This document shows positions 25,017 through 33,610 of a DNA stretch of 64,000 nucleotides, piece after piece. Numbering within the stretch: position 1 is the first letter of the stretch; the number at the start of each line of letters is the position of its first letter. The DNA is taken from the NCBI RefSeq assembly GCF_004362015.1, contig NZ_SNWW01000002.1, positions 434,001-498,000 of the forward strand, written 5' to 3'. The notes beneath the pieces are model-generated. The model did not search any database and was not told the DNA's origin. It was given only the letters and a program-made list of their open reading frames with translations. This stretch comes from Flavobacterium chryseum (lineage in GTDB: Bacteria; Bacteroidota; Bacteroidia; Flavobacteriales; Flavobacteriaceae). Made by a program: the position numbers and the translations under genes.

Positions 25017-26438
25017 ATGAAAAATTCAAATTACTTATATCTGCAGTTTGCGGATCGGATTGAAAAGCAAATAAAATCGGGGGTTTTGAATGTTGGCGAT
25101 AAACTGCCATCTATTCGTGAAGTGGTTGCTGAAACAGGCTACAGCATGAGCACGGTTAGTAAGGCTTATTATGAAATCGAAAGCCGATCTTTAATTGAAT
25201 CACGACCGCAATCCGGTTATTATGTAAGTAATATTTCGGCCAGAACGATTCCGGAACCTTCTTCGAGCAGTCCAATTTTAAGATGTGAAAATGTTGATCG
25301 TGAGGATTTAATCGATCAGGTTTACGGCAATATGACAGATAAAAACATTACGATGCTGTCTTTGGGTTTTCCTTCGAATGAACTTTTGCCCATTGCTAAA
25401 TTAAACAAGGGAATGGTTCAGGCGATGCGTCAGCTGTCTAATAGCGGCACAAGTTATGAGGAAGTGCAGGGTAATTTGAATTTAAGAAAAGAAATTGCGC
25501 GCTGGTCTTTTAGCTGGGGCGGATCTTTAACAGAAGAAGATATTATTACCACTCCGGGTTGTACAAGTGCAATATCGCATTGTTTAATGACTTTAACAAA
25601 ACCGGGAGATACGATTATTACAGAAAGTCCTGCTTATTTTGGTGTTTTGCAATTGGCAAAATCATTGGGATTATATATTATGGAATTGCCCACGAATATG
25701 ACAACGGGAATAGAATTAGAAGCCTTAAAAAAAGCGCTTTCAACTAAAAAAGTAAAGCTTTGTTTGTTGATGAGTAATTTTAGCAACCCGTCGGGAAGTA
25801 TGATGCCTGTTGAACATAAAAAAGAAGTCGTAAAATTGATGGAGTTTTATAATATTCCGTTAATTGAAGACGATATTCATGGCGATTTGTACTTTGGCAC
25901 AAGCCGACCAACGAATTGCAAAACGTATGACGAAAGCGGTATTGTACTTTGCTGCAGTTCGGTTTCTAAAACTTTGGCGCCCGGTTATCGCGTGGGCTGG
26001 GTTTCTCCTGGGAAATTTAAAAAGGATATTTTACGAAATAAAATTTACCATACGCTCTCCTCCCCTACTATTACACACGAAGTTGTGGGCGATTTCCTGA
26101 AAAACGGACGTTATGAAAACCATCTTCGCAAAATTCGCCAGATACTGATTCACAATTGCAATAATTATATTAATACGGTTTTAGAATCTTTTCCGAAAGG
26201 AACAAAAGTAAGTCAGCCTCAGGGCGGTTTTTTTCTTTGGATCGAATTAGATAAAAAAATAGATACGGCGGCTTTTTATCATTTGGCTATGAAACATCAC
26301 ATTAGCATTGCGCCAGGTCGTATTTTCTCTTTTCAGGATCAGTTTTCGAATTGCATGCGATTGAGTTTTGGCTTGCCGTGGACAAATGAATTACGACAAT
26401 CGATTCAAACTCTGGGCAGATTGCTTCATTCTTATTAA
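25017..26438 (+). CDS. MocR-type (GntR/aminotransferase) transcriptional regulator
   Basis: The preferred start at 25017 gives 473 residues beginning MKNSNYLYLQFADRIEKQIK. An ATG seven codons earlier is possible. Residues ~1-75 are a GntR winged helix (GDKLPSIREVVAETGYSMST). The rest is a class-I aminotransferase fold. The PLP lysine is in CCSSVSKTLAPGYRVGW, and other cofactor-binding pieces are SNPSG and DDIHGDL. Such proteins sense amino acids or PLP and control transport or PLP-related genes. The divergent DMT transporter is the likely target. A strong hairpin repeat follows the stop codon by 9 bp. Confidence 0.9.
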   Translation: MKNSNYLYLQFADRIEKQIKSGVLNVGDKLPSIREVVAETGYSMSTVSKAYYEIESRSLIESRPQSGYYVSNISARTIPEPSSSSPILRCENVDREDLIDQVYGNMTDKNITMLSLGFPSNELLPIAKLNKGMVQAMRQLSNSGTSYEEVQGNLNLRKEIARWSFSWGGSLTEEDIITTPGCTSAISHCLMTLTKPGDTIITESPAYFGVLQLAKSLGLYIMELPTNMTTGIELEALKKALSTKKVKLCLLMSNFSNPSGSMMPVEHKKEVVKLMEFYNIPLIEDDIHGDLYFGTSRPTNCKTYDESGIVLCCSSVSKTLAPGYRVGWVSPGKFKKDILRNKIYHTLSSPTITHEVVGDFLKNGRYENHLRKIRQILIHNCNNYINTVLESFPKGTKVSQPQGGFFLWIELDKKIDTAAFYHLAMKHHISIAPGRIFSFQDQFSNCMRLSFGLPWTNELRQSIQTLGRLLHSY

Positions 26439-26447
26439 AAAAAGTTT

Positions 26448-26518
26448 GCCACGAATTACACGAATTTTCACAAATCAGTATAATTAGAAAATTCGTGAAA
26501 ATTCGTGTAATTCGTGGC
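26448..26518. repeat. CACGAATT-family hairpin with 24-bp perfect arms
   Basis: GCCACGAATTACACGAATTT and on (26448-26471) is the exact complement of 26495-26518. The arm itself is two copies of an 8-9 bp word. It may serve as a terminator for the MocR gene. Confidence 0.9.
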
Positions 26519-26570
26519 GAAAAAGTTCATAACATAAATCTAATCTGTAGGTATTGAATATAATGTCATA

Positions 26571-26600
26571 CCTACAAGGTTCGAAAAAACCTTGCAGGAA
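26571..26600 (-). repeat. Short hairpin
   Basis: CCTACAAGGTT and AACCTTGCAGG pair around a short A-rich loop with one mismatch, downstream of the bestrophin gene. Confidence 0.45.
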
Positions 26601-26611
26601 TTACAGCAAAT

Positions 26612-26650
26612 AAAAAAACCAGACAACACAAATAAATGCGTTGCCTGGCC
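26612..26650 (-). terminator. Terminator of the bestrophin transcript
   Basis: On the minus strand CCAGGCAAC pairs with GTTGTCTGG (one mismatch), followed by a run of seven T. Confidence 0.65.
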
Positions 26651-26674
26651 AACAAGTAAATTGACTAATATTAA

Positions 26675-27622
26675 TTATAAAACATAATAGGTATTCTTAT
26701 CTACTTTTACAGGTTCAGTACTAAGATTAAATTCTTTAATGATATCAAATTCGCTTTGATATTCGTTTAGCATCTGCATTATATTTTTTTCAATCGTGTT
26801 CGAAATAGCGGTTACCGGTGTATCTGTTGCTCTATTTTCGAAAGGATCCTGCAAATGAATCGCCATTCTTTCAATTAAAAAGAAAGCTGCTGCAATAGCG
26901 GTAATCAACGGAATTGCAAACCAGCTTAATACGCTGATTAATCCGAAAGGCAATAGCAAAATAAACAAACACAAGGTTAATCTAATGTACATGCTGTACG
27001 TTGTTGGAAAAATTGTATTTTTAATTCGCTCGCATTTACCCATTGCGTCACATAATCTCGACAACGTATTATCAATTTCTACTTGCTGATACATATTGAT
27101 ATGCTTTGTATTTCTGGCATTTCGAAGGTCTTTGGCGTGAAGCATTAAAATAGCATTTGGGACATTTTGATGGTTTTTTATAAAACGCAATTCTTCTTCA
27201 CTAATTAAACCTTCAATTGGTGTTATGGCGTCTCTGTTTCTTAATGACTGACCTAAACTGTAACACCATGCAATTTGTCTTTTTGCAAAATTTTCTTTGA
27301 ACTCGCTTGCTTCAACAGAAAAATCAGGATCTTTATAAAAAGTCAAAACCTGACGGATTAATGTTCTGGAATCGTTTACAATCGCACCCCAGACAATTCG
27401 TGCTTCCCACCATCTGTCGTAAGCCTGATTCGACTTAAAAGCTAATAATAAAGAGATAATAGTACCAATCATTGTTGGTATTGCAATTGGAATATCTACA
27501 GGAAGGTTTATAAAATAATTGTGGAAAATTTCAAACAAAATTGTGTAAGCTAACACAAGTCCTAATTCTACTTTAATTTTCCCGAGAACGTACTTCATTG
27601 GAATTCTTTTCTTTAATAACAT
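26675..27622 (-). CDS. Bestrophin-family ion channel
   Basis: This 315-residue membrane protein carries the bestrophin signature: PTMIGTIISLLLAFKSNQAYDRWWEARIVWGAIVNDSR (about 48-85), then the long cytoplasmic helices, and ILLLPFGLISVLSWFAIPLITAIAAAFFLIERMAIHLQDPFENRATDTPV (about 217-266). Bacterial bestrophins form pentameric channels for monovalent ions in the inner membrane. The gene follows the Usp-like gene by 39 bp and probably belongs to the same transcript as the response regulator and histidine kinase upstream. Which ions it conducts cannot be told from sequence. Confidence 0.88.
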   Translation of the reverse strand: MLLKKRIPMKYVLGKIKVELGLVLAYTILFEIFHNYFINLPVDIPIAIPTMIGTIISLLLAFKSNQAYDRWWEARIVWGAIVNDSRTLIRQVLTFYKDPDFSVEASEFKENFAKRQIAWCYSLGQSLRNRDAITPIEGLISEEELRFIKNHQNVPNAILMLHAKDLRNARNTKHINMYQQVEIDNTLSRLCDAMGKCERIKNTIFPTTYSMYIRLTLCLFILLLPFGLISVLSWFAIPLITAIAAAFFLIERMAIHLQDPFENRATDTPVTAISNTIEKNIMQMLNEYQSEFDIIKEFNLSTEPVKVDKNTYYVL

Positions 27623-27661
27623 ATTTTCGGTTTTAAATTAAACTTATTTTTTAGTTGCGTT

Positions 27662-28381
27662 TTACGCCATTTCGTAAAGTGATAAAACAGGAAGTCCTAG
27701 TTTATCGCTGCTATTTTCCTTTTTAGTTTTTTTGAAATTTATTTTTTCGCCTTTACGTGTTTCTACCAACAAATCGATGTCGTATTTCGAAATTGCTTCA
27801 GATAAATAAGGGGCAAATTGTTCGTAATTGTCATCAAAATTGGCGGTTTGGCTTACAATTTCATAAGAGAAATTTTGGCTTAAAAACTGCTGCACATCTT
27901 TTACATGCATATTTGCTTTGGCATTTTCGATGTATAGTGCTTTATTGAAATCGTCTTTCACAACTTCTGAACCTAAATGTAAAATAGGGCATTTTTGGTT
28001 TCCGGCTAATTTTACTAAATGCTGGTGAATTCGCTTTGTTTCTTGTTTGTATGAATTTGTAAGAACAACTAATTTTACATCAAATGCATCAATAATTCCT
28101 TTAAAAATAGGTGCCGAAATTCCGTATTGATTGTGCACTTTTATTTTGCAATTGGCTGTATGTTCTATAATATATCGGCAAGTTTCAAGTACTTCTTCCT
28201 GGCTTGAGGTTAGCGAAGTTCTCATTTCACGTAAAAACTGTACAGAAGAAAAAGCATCCGGAGTTTCAGAAACCATCATTAAGATAATCTCGCAATTGTT
28301 GTTTTTTGCCTGATTTACAGCTGATTTTACAGCATTAATTGTATCTTCTTCTAATGTGGTAGGTATAAGGAAATTTTTCAT
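27662..28381 (-). CDS. Universal stress protein-like protein
   Basis: The 239-residue soluble protein looks like a tandem or extended UspA fold. KNFLIPTTLEEDTINAVKSAVNQAKNNNCEIILMMV (2-37) and LVVLTNSYKQETKRIHQHLVKLAGNQKCPILHLG (about 104-137) match the first and last beta-alpha units of UspA. A more diverged second half follows. The ATP-binding G2xG9xGS/T motif is not clearly present. It lies between the histidine kinase and the bestrophin gene, so it is probably induced with them under an envelope or ion stress. Function is inferred from fold and place. Confidence 0.72.
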   Translation of the reverse strand: MKNFLIPTTLEEDTINAVKSAVNQAKNNNCEIILMMVSETPDAFSSVQFLREMRTSLTSSQEEVLETCRYIIEHTANCKIKVHNQYGISAPIFKGIIDAFDVKLVVLTNSYKQETKRIHQHLVKLAGNQKCPILHLGSEVVKDDFNKALYIENAKANMHVKDVQQFLSQNFSYEIVSQTANFDDNYEQFAPYLSEAISKYDIDLLVETRKGEKINFKKTKKENSSDKLGLPVLSLYEMA

Positions 28382-28458
28382 AAGTATAATTGTTTAGTTT
28401 ATACATACAAAATAACATCCCGTAAATTAGAAGGGTCTTAATCTAAAATTAGAATTTC

Positions 28459-29862
28459 CTAAGATTCAACATTAGATTTTCTAATGTTGGCTTTTTTGGT
28501 ATTGTCTTTTCTAAAAACAATGGTTACAATGGTTCCTTTGTTTTGCTCTGATTGTACCTGGATTTCACCGTCGTGCATTCTGATAATTTTAGAAGCTAAA
28601 GGAAGCCCTAAACCGTAACCTATATATTTGGCAGCAATTTTTCCTCTAAAAAAAGGTTCGTATAAATGCGGAATATCTTCTGGCGGAATTCCGATTCCGA
28701 TATCGTTTATGGAAATTTTAATCCACTCGCTATTTGCCGAAAGCGTTACGAAAACTTCGTTGTTATCAGAGTATTTTACGCCGTTTGTAATAATATTATT
28801 AAGCGCTAATTCTAAAAGCGGTTTATTGCACGGAATTAAAAGCAGATTAGAATCTCGTGGAGCGAAATTAAGTTTGATGCTCACGCGATTATCCGGATAA
28901 ATTTTATCTAAATCAGATTTTACTTCAATTAATAATTCATCGATTCTGGCAATATCCAGCACTTGTTTTTTTCCGTCGTAACCGGTTTGGGTTAGCTTTA
29001 ATAAACTTTCGGTTAAATTTCCTAATCTTGAAGCCTGACCGTAAATATTTTGCAAAGATTCTATATATTCCGGAACTGCTCTTTCTTTTAAAAGCATAAT
29101 TTCAGACTCCGCAATTATGGTCGTAATAGGTGTTTTTAATTCGTGAGAAGCATTATTAATAAAATTAGCCTGTATTTCAAAAGAAGTTTCAAGTCGGTCT
29201 AACATATCATTGAAAGTTGCAGTCAGATCTGAGATTTCATCCGAGTTCTTCACTTCCGGCAATCGGTTATGAAGGTTTGAGGCACTGATTCTATTCACTT
29301 CTTTTGTAATTCTTGCAACGGGATTTATGACACGTTTAGCCAGAAATCGTCCTAAAAAGAAGGCCAAAAATATAAAACCAATTCCGCCAAAAACTAATAT
29401 TTTAAGAATATAAATTGATGTCGTTTTTCCTCTTCGGTCACGAGCGCCAACAATTACAATGTATTTTTGATTGTTTTCTGTAAAAACCTGACCTAAATAA
29501 TACTTGCTGTCAATTTCATAATAATCTTTTCCTGTTGCCAGAATATTAGAATAAAATGAATTTGGTAAATTTAACTTTGTATTGTAATCAAAACTATTGG
29601 CACTGTTTATTTTAAGAACATATTCTTCTTCTTCAATAAGTTCTTCGAGGCCGTTTTTTTTAAGATTACTGTAATATTTTATCTTTTCGCGATCGTCCTG
29701 AAAATGTATCGAAGAAACAATTTTTGCCCGGTCTTCTAACCGTTTTAAAAAGTGATATCTGTTATTTTCACGAAATAATACAAAAACTATAATACACAAT
29801 AACAGCGTACTAAAGGTAGAAAGGGCAACATATGTAAAAGTAATTTTCTTTCTGATATCCAT
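28459..29862 (-). CDS. Sensor histidine kinase (HAMP, HisKA, HATPase)
   Basis: From the ATG at 29862 the protein has 467 residues. It has two membrane segments (about 7-30 and 151-175) around a ~120-residue periplasmic sensor, then a HAMP domain (about 176-228). Next are the dimerisation/phosphotransfer helix NNASHELKTPITT with His240, and an HATPase domain with N box NNIITNGVKYSD, GIGIPPEDIPHLYEPF and GYGLGLPLASKI. An ATG six codons upstream would overlap the response-regulator stop by 17 bp. The start used here leaves a 1-bp gap to that stop codon, so coupling is tight either way. It should phosphorylate the response regulator encoded just before it. The stimulus is unknown. Confidence 0.92.
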   Translation of the reverse strand: MDIRKKITFTYVALSTFSTLLLCIIVFVLFRENNRYHFLKRLEDRAKIVSSIHFQDDREKIKYYSNLKKNGLEELIEEEEYVLKINSANSFDYNTKLNLPNSFYSNILATGKDYYEIDSKYYLGQVFTENNQKYIVIVGARDRRGKTTSIYILKILVFGGIGFIFLAFFLGRFLAKRVINPVARITKEVNRISASNLHNRLPEVKNSDEISDLTATFNDMLDRLETSFEIQANFINNASHELKTPITTIIAESEIMLLKERAVPEYIESLQNIYGQASRLGNLTESLLKLTQTGYDGKKQVLDIARIDELLIEVKSDLDKIYPDNRVSIKLNFAPRDSNLLLIPCNKPLLELALNNIITNGVKYSDNNEVFVTLSANSEWIKISINDIGIGIPPEDIPHLYEPFFRGKIAAKYIGYGLGLPLASKIIRMHDGEIQVQSEQNKGTIVTIVFRKDNTKKANIRKSNVES

Positions 29863-29863
29863 T

Positions 29864-30538
29864 TTATGGCTGTATAACATAACCTAAACCTTTCATGGTA
29901 TGAATAAGTTTGGTTGTAAAAGGTTTGTCTATTTTTTTTCTTAAATAATTGATGTAAACATCCACAACATTGGTGTTCATATCAAAATTAATGTCCCAAA
30001 CATTATCTAAAATCTGATCTCTGGAAACAATTCTGCCTGTATTTTTGGCTAAATAATACAATAATTTAAATTCTTTGGCAGTCAAAACAATCGATTCTCC
30101 TTCTCTTTTTACTGTTTTGGCTTTTCCATTAATTTCTAAATCGCTGATAACTATTGTATCTACTTTCTCCGTTTCCTGATTGGCTCTTCTGTTCAAAGCA
30201 TTTACTCTGGCATCGAGTTCGCCAAATTTAAACGGTTTTACCACATAATCATCTGCGCCGGCATTTAAACCTGTTACTATATTTTCTGAAGTTCCGAGAG
30301 CTGTTAAAAGTAAAACGGGAACAAAATTTTTGTTGGCGCGCAATCTTCTGCAAATTTCGATTCCGTTAATATCCGGCAGCATTACATCTAAAATTACGAC
30401 ATCAAAACTATAATTCTCAATCATTTCTAAAGCCGTTTTGCCATCAAGAGCAACACTTACTTCATTGTTATTTTCAGCGAATCCTTTCCGTAAAATAGAT
30501 AACAGATTGGGTTCGTCTTCGACTATAAGTAACTTCAT
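29864..30538 (-). CDS. OmpR/PhoB-family response regulator
   Basis: The 224-residue protein has a receiver domain (1-~115) with acidic pair E7-D8, phospho-acceptor Asp51 in VVILDVMLPD, the conserved Thr in LLLTAL and the Lys in DYVVKPF. It is followed by a winged-helix DNA-binding domain (about 127-224, LTAKEFKLLYYLAKNTGRIVSRDQILDNVW...NVVDVYINYLRKKID). It is the first gene of the run that continues with the histidine kinase, Usp-like protein and bestrophin. A minus-strand TATTTTTG -7-like box is seen at 30558-30565. Confidence 0.93.
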   Translation of the reverse strand: MKLLIVEDEPNLLSILRKGFAENNNEVSVALDGKTALEMIENYSFDVVILDVMLPDINGIEICRRLRANKNFVPVLLLTALGTSENIVTGLNAGADDYVVKPFKFGELDARVNALNRRANQETEKVDTIVISDLEINGKAKTVKREGESIVLTAKEFKLLYYLAKNTGRIVSRDQILDNVWDINFDMNTNVVDVYINYLRKKIDKPFTTKLIHTMKGLGYVIQP

Positions 30539-30691
30539 TGGAAAATGGTATTATTAACAAAAATAGGGATTGCCTTTTAAAAACGAATTACAATAATTTA
30601 GAATTATGAATTTATTATGAAGAAAACAATTTAAAGTAAGAAAATTGAATTTTATATTTTTTTACCTTAAAACTATTGCCGAAGTCTTGTT

Positions 30692-31960
30692 TTAAAACGT
30701 TTCGCCGGCGTTTAAATAGAAGGCTTTAGACCTGTTTCCCCAGGCATAATCGACGATTAAGTTTGTTCTTGTGGCCTTGTCTATTAAAATACGCAAACCA
30801 ACACCTATTGCAGGTTGTACGTATTCAAAAAGTTTTGTGTTCGTTTCAGGATTGCTTGCGGTGACAAAATTGGTAAAAACGGTGCCGCTTAACATTTGAT
30901 TGCAAGTAATTGGAAACCTGAGTTCTGTAGAAAGATAAATTAAATTTGTTCCCCGAAATAATCCTTGTGTGTAACCTTCTCCACTCCTGCTCCGCTGATC
31001 CCAGCCAATCGCGGGCAAGTTTAAGTACGGAACTTTTCCGTTTGTTACGAATTGGCCGTAAGCCCAAATTCCCAGAATATATCTGTCGTTTTTTTGAGAG
31101 ACCGGAATAAAATTTCGATATTCTGTGTAAAGAACATTGCTATATCCTTGATTTTTAAAGATAACGGGATTAAAACGGTAATTGATATTGGCAAACCAAC
31201 CGCGATTGGTATTGACCTGATTATCTCTTGAATCGTAAATTAAATTAAGGCTCACTCCGGTTAAGAAATATTCTAAATCATTAAACCCGTATTTTTGACT
31301 GTAATTATAATGATAGGTCAAATTTCCGTTTGCCACATCGAGTTCATTGTCTTTAATGCTTGAATACCAGTCAATATTAACTCCGCCGCCAACATAAAAA
31401 TTGTTCCTAACTTCAAAAGAAACCGTCTGGTGAAATTTGAAATAATTATAATCCATTGGCTGTGCAATAGAATCGATACTAAAATTGTCATTTTCTCTTC
31501 GATTGGGAATAATATTAGTTCCTAAACCATAATTAGGCTGCGAGAAGATATACAATCGGTAATCGCCGCTTAGAAATACTTTATTATTTTTTAGCAAAAT
31601 ATTATTCTTGACATTCACCAACCATTGTTTTTTAGTGGTATAGGTTATTCCGAGATTTGCAATCGAATACTTTGCTGCTTTTTCTTTTCCTTTAAAAGTA
31701 TATTGGGCAACGGCGCCAAAAACAAATCCTGTCGCAGGCTGAGAACCAATCACTGGAATGACGAGAAAAAAACTGTTTTTAATGGGTTTAACAACGTAGA
31801 TAGAATCTTTTTTTTTGAATATTTCAAATAATGTTTTTGGCGGACAAAGTTCTGTAGTTATTGAATCTTTTTGTGCTATTAAAGCGAACGGTATAAAAAA
31901 CAACAATCCAAAGATTTTAAATCTATTCTGAAAGTAATTATTTTTTAAAAGTTTTATCAT
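30692..31960 (-). CDS. Outer-membrane beta-barrel protein, BamA/surface-antigen (D15) type
   Basis: The 422-residue protein has a signal peptide (about 1-29, ending LIAQ). Its C-terminal half matches the bacterial surface antigen barrel: NLIYDSRDNQVNTNRGWFANINYRFNP (the DxRDNxxxPxxG-like signature) and IRVLIDKATRTNLIVDYAWGN-like ending. There are no POTRA repeats, so it is too short to be BamA. It is more like the short D15-family barrels common in Bacteroidetes, whose cargo is unknown. It lies 153 bp upstream of the response-regulator operon on the same strand and may share its signal. Confidence 0.8.
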   Translation of the reverse strand: MIKLLKNNYFQNRFKIFGLLFFIPFALIAQKDSITTELCPPKTLFEIFKKKDSIYVVKPIKNSFFLVIPVIGSQPATGFVFGAVAQYTFKGKEKAAKYSIANLGITYTTKKQWLVNVKNNILLKNNKVFLSGDYRLYIFSQPNYGLGTNIIPNRRENDNFSIDSIAQPMDYNYFKFHQTVSFEVRNNFYVGGGVNIDWYSSIKDNELDVANGNLTYHYNYSQKYGFNDLEYFLTGVSLNLIYDSRDNQVNTNRGWFANINYRFNPVIFKNQGYSNVLYTEYRNFIPVSQKNDRYILGIWAYGQFVTNGKVPYLNLPAIGWDQRSRSGEGYTQGLFRGTNLIYLSTELRFPITCNQMLSGTVFTNFVTASNPETNTKLFEYVQPAIGVGLRILIDKATRTNLIVDYAWGNRSKAFYLNAGETF

Positions 31961-32153
31961 TGCAAGTTTTAATTTTTATGAAACCACAATTTTCTCTATT
32001 GTAAATATAATCCTTATTATCAATAATTTACATAAATATTCTTATAAAAAACACATCGACATTCCTACATCTTTAAAAATAAGTGAATAAAAAGACATCA
32101 ATTATCTGGCTTAATTATTATCTTTTCAGTCTTAAATAATCTTCAAAACAGCA

Positions 32154-32732
32154 TTGAAAAAAGAATCTGAATATTTCCTTGATAAAGAATACGATACCAA
32201 AATTTATGGTAGAGACGATCTTAATTTTAAGGATTTCGAATGTTGTATTTTTAATAATTGTAATTTTTCAGCCTGCACTTTTTTAGCGGTAACTTTTATT
32301 GACTGTGTTTTTAATGATTGCATTTTTAGCGAAGCCAAAGTCAATTATGTAGCTTTTAGAACCGCGACTTTTAATCGTTGTGAGATTAAAGAAGTAAATT
32401 TTGCGATGTGCGACAAACTCATTTTTGAAGTTCATTTTTACGATTGCATTCTCGATTTTTCGAAATTTTATACTTTAAAAATAAAAGGAACAACCTTTAC
32501 CAATTGCAGTTTGGTTGCGGTAGATTTTATGGCAACTGATCTTACAAGTGTTCTTTTTGAAAATTGCGATTTATATAGATCCGAATTTGATAAAGCAATT
32601 GCCAATAAAGCTGATTTTAAAACGAGTTATAATTATACTATTGATCCATCAAAAACTAAACTTAAGAAAGCTGTTTTTGCTTTGAAAGAAGTAAAAGGCT
32701 TATTGTTTAAGCATGATATTATTGTGAGTTAA
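32154..32732 (+). CDS. Pentapeptide-repeat protein (Qnr-like fold), TTG start
   Basis: The 192-residue protein is built of pentapeptide repeats with Phe or Leu in the centre, such as FKDFECCIFNNCNFSACTF and FIDCVFNDCIFSEAKV. These should fold into a right-handed beta helix of the kind seen in Qnr and MfpA. The open frame begins with TTG, and the first in-frame ATG is about 84 codons later, inside the repeats. A TTG start is therefore needed for a whole protein. Unlike quinolone-protection proteins it stands alone and is rich in Cys. Function in gyrase protection is only a possibility. Confidence 0.75.
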   Translation: MKKESEYFLDKEYDTKIYGRDDLNFKDFECCIFNNCNFSACTFLAVTFIDCVFNDCIFSEAKVNYVAFRTATFNRCEIKEVNFAMCDKLIFEVHFYDCILDFSKFYTLKIKGTTFTNCSLVAVDFMATDLTSVLFENCDLYRSEFDKAIANKADFKTSYNYTIDPSKTKLKKAVFALKEVKGLLFKHDIIVS

Positions 32733-32874
32733 TTAGAAGTTTTTCAGGATTTACTTTCTTATTTTAAACCTAAAATTTTAATAATGTTATCAAGTCTGGA
32801 GAAACGATAATCAAACAGATTGAGGAATATAATTGGAAGAAATAATCATCTCTCTTTTTAAAATTTTATTATAT

Positions 32875-32913
32875 TGACCTATTACTTTCATTTGAGTTTT
32901 AGGTCATTTTTTT
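32875..32913 (+). terminator. Terminator after pentapeptide-repeat gene
   Basis: TGACCTA (32875-32881) and TAGGTCA (32900-32906) form a stem followed by seven T. Confidence 0.6.
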
Positions 32914-32922
32914 AATATAATG

Positions 32923-33603
32923 TTATGTATTTTGTATAAAATAGCAGACCGTTTTTGCTTTAGGTTCTATAAAAACATACAAATTACCGTCACACCAAAA
33001 ATTCATTTTCGAGAATAACTTTTGTTCATACTCGCTTTTAGCTACAACATTTGTATATTTTGTTGGCACATCATTCCAACTACTTAATTGGCAAACAAAT
33101 TTCATTTTATTATTTGTTTTAGGACAAATCGGAATATTATGTTTTTGATCCCAATATGGCTTTCCTGCAATTCCTTTAATATCAAATTCATTATCTTCTG
33201 TAACGCCGTCAAATTCTTCTAAAGAAAATCTTTGAGCTTCGTAAATCACTTTCGAATTTATGTCTAAAATTGTATATGCACTTCCTATTTCGGCAGTATT
33301 TTTTGGATAAATTAATTTTGGTTCATTTGGTTTTTCATAATCAAGAAATACTAAATCAAAATCTAAATATATTGGACATATTAAGTTTAGTTTAAATGGA
33401 AGCCAATTGAAAATTTCGTCATCATTATTTATAAAACCTAAATACTGGAAATTTGATTTAAATTCGTTATCTGGTACTATAAATTCTGTTGGTATATCAC
33501 CTCCAAGTTGATGTTTCCCGTCCTGATCAAATACAAATTCGTAAATTTTTGTTTTACCTAAAAGGTTTTTAATAAAATTCATTTGCTGATAATTTATATT
33601 CAA
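32923..33603 (-). CDS. DUF1963-like protein (tentative)
   Basis: The 226-residue soluble protein has features reminiscent of the DUF1963/YwqG family: GGDIPTEF (about 34), GIAGKPYWDQKHNIPICPKTNNKMKFVCQLSSWNDVP (about 144-180), and FWCDGNLYVFIEP near the end. DUF1963 proteins have unknown function. An internal ATG at codon 8 is an alternative start. It is the distal partner of a GNAT gene 8 bp away on the same strand, so the two are probably co-transcribed. Confidence 0.55.
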   Translation of the reverse strand: MNINYQQMNFIKNLLGKTKIYEFVFDQDGKHQLGGDIPTEFIVPDNEFKSNFQYLGFINNDDEIFNWLPFKLNLICPIYLDFDLVFLDYEKPNEPKLIYPKNTAEIGSAYTILDINSKVIYEAQRFSLEEFDGVTEDNEFDIKGIAGKPYWDQKHNIPICPKTNNKMKFVCQLSSWNDVPTKYTNVVAKSEYEQKLFSKMNFWCDGNLYVFIEPKAKTVCYFIQNT

Positions 33604-33610
33604 AAATTAA

